Shown piece by piece: positions 6,599 to 10,300 of a stretch of 10,300 bases of DNA. Every line of letters starts with the position of its first letter. Within the stretch, counting starts at the first letter, position 1. The notes below the pieces were generated by a model, which was given only the letters and a program-made list of their open reading frames with translations, ran no database searches and had not been told where the DNA came from. Origin of the DNA: Candidatus Stahliibacteriota bacterium (GTDB taxonomy: Bacteria; Hydrothermota; Tepidihabitantia; B3-TA06); the NCBI GenBank assembly GCA_030592225.1, contig JAUVJT010000066.1:1-10300 (forward strand). The letters are read 5' to 3'. The translations under genes were made by a program, and so were the position numbers.

Positions 6599-7072
6599 AT
6601 GCGCAAGATATTGATATTCGGATTGTTATTTCTGATAGGGTGCTGCGGGTATTCCACACGATCCCTTTTACCCGGTTATCTCAAGACCGTCTACGTATCC
6701 GACGTAGATAACAAGACCCTGCGTCCTTTGCTGGGCGAGAACCTGCACGATGGATTGGTTACCGCTTTTTCCCGCAACGGGCGTTTGCGTGTTTCATCAG
6801 ACGCCTCGGCTGACCTCGTTCTTAAGATAACCATTACCGGTTACAGTCGCAGCGCCGCGGTTTACGACGCTTCCCGCAACGTATCACAGTGGAAGTACGA
6901 GCTGAGATTTACGGGCGAGTGCCGGGATCAGGTAAAAAATACCATACTATGGGATAGCAGGAATACGATTTCTGAGGTTCTGGACGCGGAATCCGATGAG
7001 GAAGAGGGTATCCGGCAACTGCTGGAGCGAGCGGCAGACGAGATAGTGCGCAGTATGTTGCTGGCATGGTAG
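6599..7072 (+). CDS. lptE: LptE-like LPS-assembly lipoprotein
   Basis: A predicted outer-membrane lipoprotein of 157 residues. In characterised bacteria LptE plugs the LptD barrel and helps deliver lipopolysaccharide to the cell surface. The ATG at 6599 is preferred over one at 6578: it gives a compact lipoprotein signal (MRKILIFGLLFLIGC, lipobox LIGC with Cys15), while the upstream ATG lies inside the promoter spacer and would add a charged leader. Neither start has a clear Shine-Dalgarno site. After the Cys come CGYSTRSLLPGYLKTVYV, VDNKTLRPLLGENLHDGL and, near residue 72, ADLVLKITITGY, the usual LptE order; the end is an acidic helix. Length is typical. The 3' end overlaps the methyltransferase gene by 7 bases. 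No lptD is in view. A different small lipoprotein of similar layout is possible but less likely. Confidence 0.8.
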   Translation: MRKILIFGLLFLIGCCGYSTRSLLPGYLKTVYVSDVDNKTLRPLLGENLHDGLVTAFSRNGRLRVSSDASADLVLKITITGYSRSAAVYDASRNVSQWKYELRFTGECRDQVKNTILWDSRNTISEVLDAESDEEEGIRQLLERAADEIVRSMLLAW

Positions 7073-8391
7073 GCCAGGTATTTCCGGTAACAATCGAGAA
7101 GCTGGTGATGGGCGGTGACGGCCTGGCCCACGTGCCTGACGGCCGGGTGCTGTTTGTTCCCTTTTCCCTCCCCGAGGAACGTCTCAAAGTCCGCATCGTT
7201 CAGCAAAAGAAGGATTACGTCGTGGGAACCGTCGAAGATATCCTTGAGCCATCCCCCAACCGCGTCCAGCCGCATTGCCCGCATTACGGCGTCTGCGGTG
7301 GATGCAGTCTTCAGCACGTTTCTTACGAGTGTGAAATCGGGTTGAAAGGGGCGTTTCTGGCTGAGATTTTAACCCGGCAGGCAAAGGTTGAGATTGAACC
7401 CGAAGCCGTTTATCCTTGCGCTCAGGAATGGGGGTATCGCACCAAGAGTGAGCACCCGGTGGCTCCGCACGAACCCGCCCCTTTTATTGGCTACTACCGG
7501 CGCCGCACCCACAAGGTTATTGACATCAACCAGTGTCCGGTTCTTGCCCCTTCGAGCCTGGAGGACATTGCTAAATTACGCAAGATACACGGCTCATCGG
7601 GAGAATCTTGCTACAACGAACGGGCAGGCAAGGGTAATCTGCGGCACGTTATTTTGCGGCGATCCGGTCAGGGCAAGCGGCTCATCGGCCTGGTGACCCG
7701 CACCGGCGAACTGGCAGGTGAAACCCTCAAAGGCCTGCTGGAAGAGTTTACAGACCTTGCCGGGATAGTGCACAACGTCAACACTGAACCAGGCAACCGT
7801 ATACTGGGAGGGCGCACCGAGGTCGTAAGCGGTGCGGGGCATCTTACCGAGGAGATCGGCGGGTTGAAACTCAGGGTATCATTTACCTCGTTCTTTCAGG
7901 CGAATCATGCTCAGGCGGAACGAATCGTTGCTCTGGTAGCAGAATTCCTCCAGCCTGAATCAGGCGACGTCATCTGTGACGCTTACGCCGGAGTGGGAAT
8001 GATAGGCCTTGGGCTGGCTCGCGATGTCAAGGAAGTTGTGGCCATCGAATCCGCATCCTCCTCAGTACAAGATGGAATCTACAACGCGGAGATAAATAAT
8101 CTTGACAATGTCCGCTGGATAGGGGGTGATGCCTCTGCCGTTCTTCGGGAGGTCGAATACAACACAATCGTGCTTGACCCTCCACGCAAGGGACTCACCG
8201 AGGGGGTCATCTCGGCGGTGGTTGACGCCAGACCGCATCGTATTTGCTACGTTTCCTGCAATCCGTCAACGTGGGCGCGTGACATTACGTCTCTTAAGGG
8301 TATGGGATATGGTCTAAAACGCCTTGCCTGGCTCGATATGTTTCCCAAGACCGCGCATATGGAGTTGGTAAGTCTTCTGGAGATCACATGA
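7066..8391 (+). CDS. rlmD: RlmD/TrmA-type 23S rRNA (uracil-C5)-methyltransferase
   Basis: An S-adenosylmethionine-dependent enzyme of 441 residues that makes 5-methyluridine in RNA, by analogy at U1939 of 23S rRNA. Residues 1-60 are an RNA-binding TRAM domain (VTIEKLVMGGDGLAHV). Cys71, Cys77, Cys80 and Cys157 match the [4Fe-4S] ligands of E. coli RlmD (RumA). The catalytic domain shows FFQAN (276-280), the SAM loop DAYAGVGMIG (305-314), DPPRKGL (371-377), the nucleophile Cys398 in YVSCNP, and a likely general base Glu433 in AHMEL. All expected catalytic residues are present. The start overlaps the end of lptE by 7 bases and lacks a strong ribosome site, suggesting coupled translation; a later start would break the TRAM domain. 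The exact target base (RlmD, RlmC or TrmA type) cannot be fixed from sequence alone. Confidence 0.92.
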   Translation: MVGQVFPVTIEKLVMGGDGLAHVPDGRVLFVPFSLPEERLKVRIVQQKKDYVVGTVEDILEPSPNRVQPHCPHYGVCGGCSLQHVSYECEIGLKGAFLAEILTRQAKVEIEPEAVYPCAQEWGYRTKSEHPVAPHEPAPFIGYYRRRTHKVIDINQCPVLAPSSLEDIAKLRKIHGSSGESCYNERAGKGNLRHVILRRSGQGKRLIGLVTRTGELAGETLKGLLEEFTDLAGIVHNVNTEPGNRILGGRTEVVSGAGHLTEEIGGLKLRVSFTSFFQANHAQAERIVALVAEFLQPESGDVICDAYAGVGMIGLGLARDVKEVVAIESASSSVQDGIYNAEINNLDNVRWIGGDASAVLREVEYNTIVLDPPRKGLTEGVISAVVDARPHRICYVSCNPSTWARDITSLKGMGYGLKRLAWLDMFPKTAHMELVSLLEIT

Positions 8392-9848
8392 TGTTTTTTA
8401 AAGATGCTCTCATTCATCCCGGTTTCGGTAAATCCCTTCGAGCCAATTTGCTCATTGACGGCGAAAAAATCACCAGGATCGGTAAAGTTCAAACACCATC
8501 GGATATCCCCGTATACAAAGATAAAGTAATTTTGCCCGGATACATAGACTCGCACATCCACCTTCTGGAGTATGGTCTTTCCCTCATGTTTCTCGACCTG
8601 CGTGCAGTCAGGAGCAGGGAAGAGTTTTCAGATTTGCTCTCCTCCTACCTTCCTCAGGCACGCAAGCTTGGTTTCCTGTACGGGTTCAATCTTGCCCCTG
8701 AAAGGCTCAGGGAATTGAACTGGGAGCCTGCTACCTCTGAGTTGGATAAGGTAGCCGATGACGTTCCAATCTTTGTTCGCCGGGAAGACGGCCACTCGGT
8801 TTATCTTAATACCAGGGCGAGGCGCTGGCTGCTTTACGATCAACCCATAGCCGAAGCCGATACCCCTCTGGTTGGGCGTTTCAACAAGCTCGCCGTGGAG
8901 CGCATGCAGGAACGCGTCCCCGGAGAGGTCAGAAAGGACGCTTTTCTGAAGGCGGGAGCGGATCTTCTCCAGCGGGGGGTTAGCGCCGCAGCGGTTATGA
9001 TAGCCGATGATAACAGCCTCGATGACGTAGAAATTATACGTTCGATAGGGGATAAGCTGGGTATAGAGACGGTTCTTTTTCCGCAGAGTCGTGACGTGCA
9101 GAAGGTTTGCGATATGGAGCTTACCCGTCTGGGCGGCTGCATTTTGGTAGACGGCGCCTTTGGGTCACGCACCGCCGCGCTTCGCGAACCGTACAGCGAC
9201 GCGCCGGGCAACATGGGTATCCTTTATTTTTCCCGCAGGGAGATTAACGCGCTGGTCAAATGCGTCGAAGAGGCCGGTTTGCAAATGACGTTTCACGCCA
9301 TAGGGGATGAAGCGATAGGGATTCTCATTGATGCCTATGAGGAGTTCATCGAGCCGGGCAACCCCAAAAGGCACCGAATTGAACATGCCGAACTGCTCCT
9401 GCCCGATCTTATCGAGCGAACGGCAAAACTCAATTTGATTCTGGGCGTGCAGCCTGCGTTCCAGGCGATATGGGGGCAGGAGGGGGGCATGTACGCGGCC
9501 AGGTTGGGTGAGCGCCGCCGCTGGACCAACCCCTTCCGCTCCGAGCTTGACGCGGGTATCAGGATAGCGGCAGGTTCTGACGCTCCCATAACCACGCCCG
9601 ACCCTGCGGAGGGCATCAAGGCGTTTCTCAACCATCCGATTGCTGCCGAACGCATTACATCCGGGGAGGCTCTCAAAGCCTACACCTATTCAGGCGCCTA
9701 CGCTCTCCATATGGAAGACCGCATCGGCTCCATCAAAGAAGGTCTGCAGGCCGACCTGTTGGTGTTCGACGACGATCCCTTCACCACCCTCGACTTTCAC
9801 CCCCAGGCGGTTATCCGCCGGGGCAAGCTGGTCTCGGGTTCTATTTAG
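8388..9848 (+). CDS. Metal-dependent amidohydrolase (Amidohydro_3, YtcJ-like)
   Basis: A probable cytoplasmic zinc-type hydrolase of 486 residues, a little shorter than many YtcJ-like proteins. The N- and C-terminal strands form the small beta-sandwich (LIDGEKITRIGK; IKEGLQADLLVFDDDP). Metal-site motifs are in order: HIH (56-58) in GYIDSHIHL, His136 in RREDGH, His303 in TFHAIGD, His333 in RIEHAE and Asp398 in AAGSDAP. The conserved DGAFGSRTAAL stretch (255-265) is also present. The family cleaves C-N or related bonds; the substrate is unknown. The ATG overlaps the methyltransferase stop (ATGA) and has GGAG 5 bases upstream; a second ATG follows at once. Its 3' end overlaps a gene on the other strand by 8 bases and no terminator is visible. 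Confidence 0.9.
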   Translation: MMFFKDALIHPGFGKSLRANLLIDGEKITRIGKVQTPSDIPVYKDKVILPGYIDSHIHLLEYGLSLMFLDLRAVRSREEFSDLLSSYLPQARKLGFLYGFNLAPERLRELNWEPATSELDKVADDVPIFVRREDGHSVYLNTRARRWLLYDQPIAEADTPLVGRFNKLAVERMQERVPGEVRKDAFLKAGADLLQRGVSAAAVMIADDNSLDDVEIIRSIGDKLGIETVLFPQSRDVQKVCDMELTRLGGCILVDGAFGSRTAALREPYSDAPGNMGILYFSRREINALVKCVEEAGLQMTFHAIGDEAIGILIDAYEEFIEPGNPKRHRIEHAELLLPDLIERTAKLNLILGVQPAFQAIWGQEGGMYAARLGERRRWTNPFRSELDAGIRIAAGSDAPITTPDPAEGIKAFLNHPIAAERITSGEALKAYTYSGAYALHMEDRIGSIKEGLQADLLVFDDDPFTTLDFHPQAVIRRGKLVSGSI

Positions 9849-10300
9849 CGACCTCCCAAACCGCTTCAATAATCAATCCGTTCTTGAACACGTCCCAGGT
9901 GCGGCGTTTCCAGATAAGGGTGTCGCCCTTTCGTTCGTCAGCGTTGTGTGCAAAGATAACTTCTGGTAATACCAACTCCTCGTGCCAGGTGTAGGCGTCT
10001 GGATCAAAATCACCCTTCAACTCCATTTCGAACTCCCCACTTGGCGTGTACCTTTTGTACCAGTGAAACCTATTTCTTTCAGAGACAGTTTCCTGTGTAA
10101 AATGAAAGCTGTCGGGATTGAATCCCAGTAAGTCTGCCGCAGCAACAGGATTTTCGAACACAAGTGGCGAATTAAAACGGCCTTCCATGTGAAGCTTCAA
10201 TGTAGTATCTATCGTATCTACTGCAAAGCTAAGGGTCTGCCAGCCCGATATGGTGTCAAGCTCTTGTTTGAGATCATCAAACGTAATGCTGTCTTCTTTA
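9841..10300 (-). CDS. Unrecognised protein, C-terminal part, cut by the right edge
   Basis: The minus-strand frame is open from the right edge to a TAG at 9841-9843, giving the last 152 residues of a longer protein. The in-frame TTG at 10200 and ATG at 10188 have no good ribosome site, and the frame is coding-like upstream of them, so the true start is outside. I do not recognise the family. The sequence looks beta-strand rich and polar with many aromatic residues (FHWYKRY, YTWHEELVLP, DTLIWKRRTWDV). The ending, with an LP-x-V-I-F-A-H-N-A turn followed by GDTLIW and IIEAVWEV, recalls the end of some bacterial beta-rich lipoprotein domains; this is a weak inference from pattern only. Confidence 0.75.
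   Translation of the reverse strand, partial: KEDSITFDDLKQELDTISGWQTLSFAVDTIDTTLKLHMEGRFNSPLVFENPVAAADLLGFNPDSFHFTQETVSERNRFHWYKRYTPSGEFEMELKGDFDPDAYTWHEELVLPEVIFAHNADERKGDTLIWKRRTWDVFKNGLIIEAVWEVAK

Noticed and set aside
1..10300. CRISPR array, insertion sequence, prophage or defence island
   Set aside because: I saw no regularly spaced repeats, transposase or integrase frames, or phage genes, and the tRNA gene shows no attachment-site duplication in the window.

Overview
The window looks like chromosomal DNA of a Gram-negative (diderm) bacterium with mid-range GC. A probable LptE lipoprotein implies an LPS-bearing outer membrane. A secreted FG-GAP/VCBS repeat protein ends in what looks like a type IX secretion (T9SS) type A sorting domain, which points to the Fibrobacterota-Chlorobi-Bacteroidota superphylum or an allied candidate phylum. 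The exact lineage cannot be read from this sequence.

Layout, left to right. Positions 1-193 hold a consensus sigma70-type promoter firing leftward off the window, several small inverted repeats, and a perfect 14-bp terminator hairpin. Positions 194-2245 (minus strand) encode the 683-residue secreted calcium-binding-repeat protein, with its own promoter and a strong ribosome binding site. Behind it on the same strand is a stand-alone tRNA-Glu(CTC) gene (2350-2424) with promoter, 5' leader hairpin and Rho-independent terminator. From about 2600 transcription turns to the plus strand: an exported PDZ plus papain-like-fold protein (2724-4223), a MATE efflux transporter (4275-5642), a GNAT acetyltransferase (5639-6511), LptE (6599-7072), an RlmD/TrmA-type Fe-S RNA uracil methyltransferase (7066-8391) and a metal-dependent amidohydrolase (8388-9848). 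A truncated minus-strand gene of unknown function enters from the right edge (9841-10300); its stop codon overlaps that of the amidohydrolase gene.

The plus-strand genes are tightly packed, with 4- to 7-base start/stop overlaps at MATE/GNAT, LptE/RlmD and RlmD/amidohydrolase, so they are probably cotranscribed and translationally coupled. Their functions (drug or metabolite export, acetylation, outer-membrane biogenesis, rRNA modification, amide or ester hydrolysis) do not form one obvious pathway. I see no mobile element, CRISPR array, phage gene or recognisable defence system.

The most unusual signals are: a good promoter whose predicted transcription start falls on the lptE start codon, suggesting a leaderless mRNA; four strong-looking promoters that all have exactly 16-bp spacers, three of them with a perfect TTGACA; and a PDZ-linked papain-like-fold domain that seems to lack the catalytic residues.
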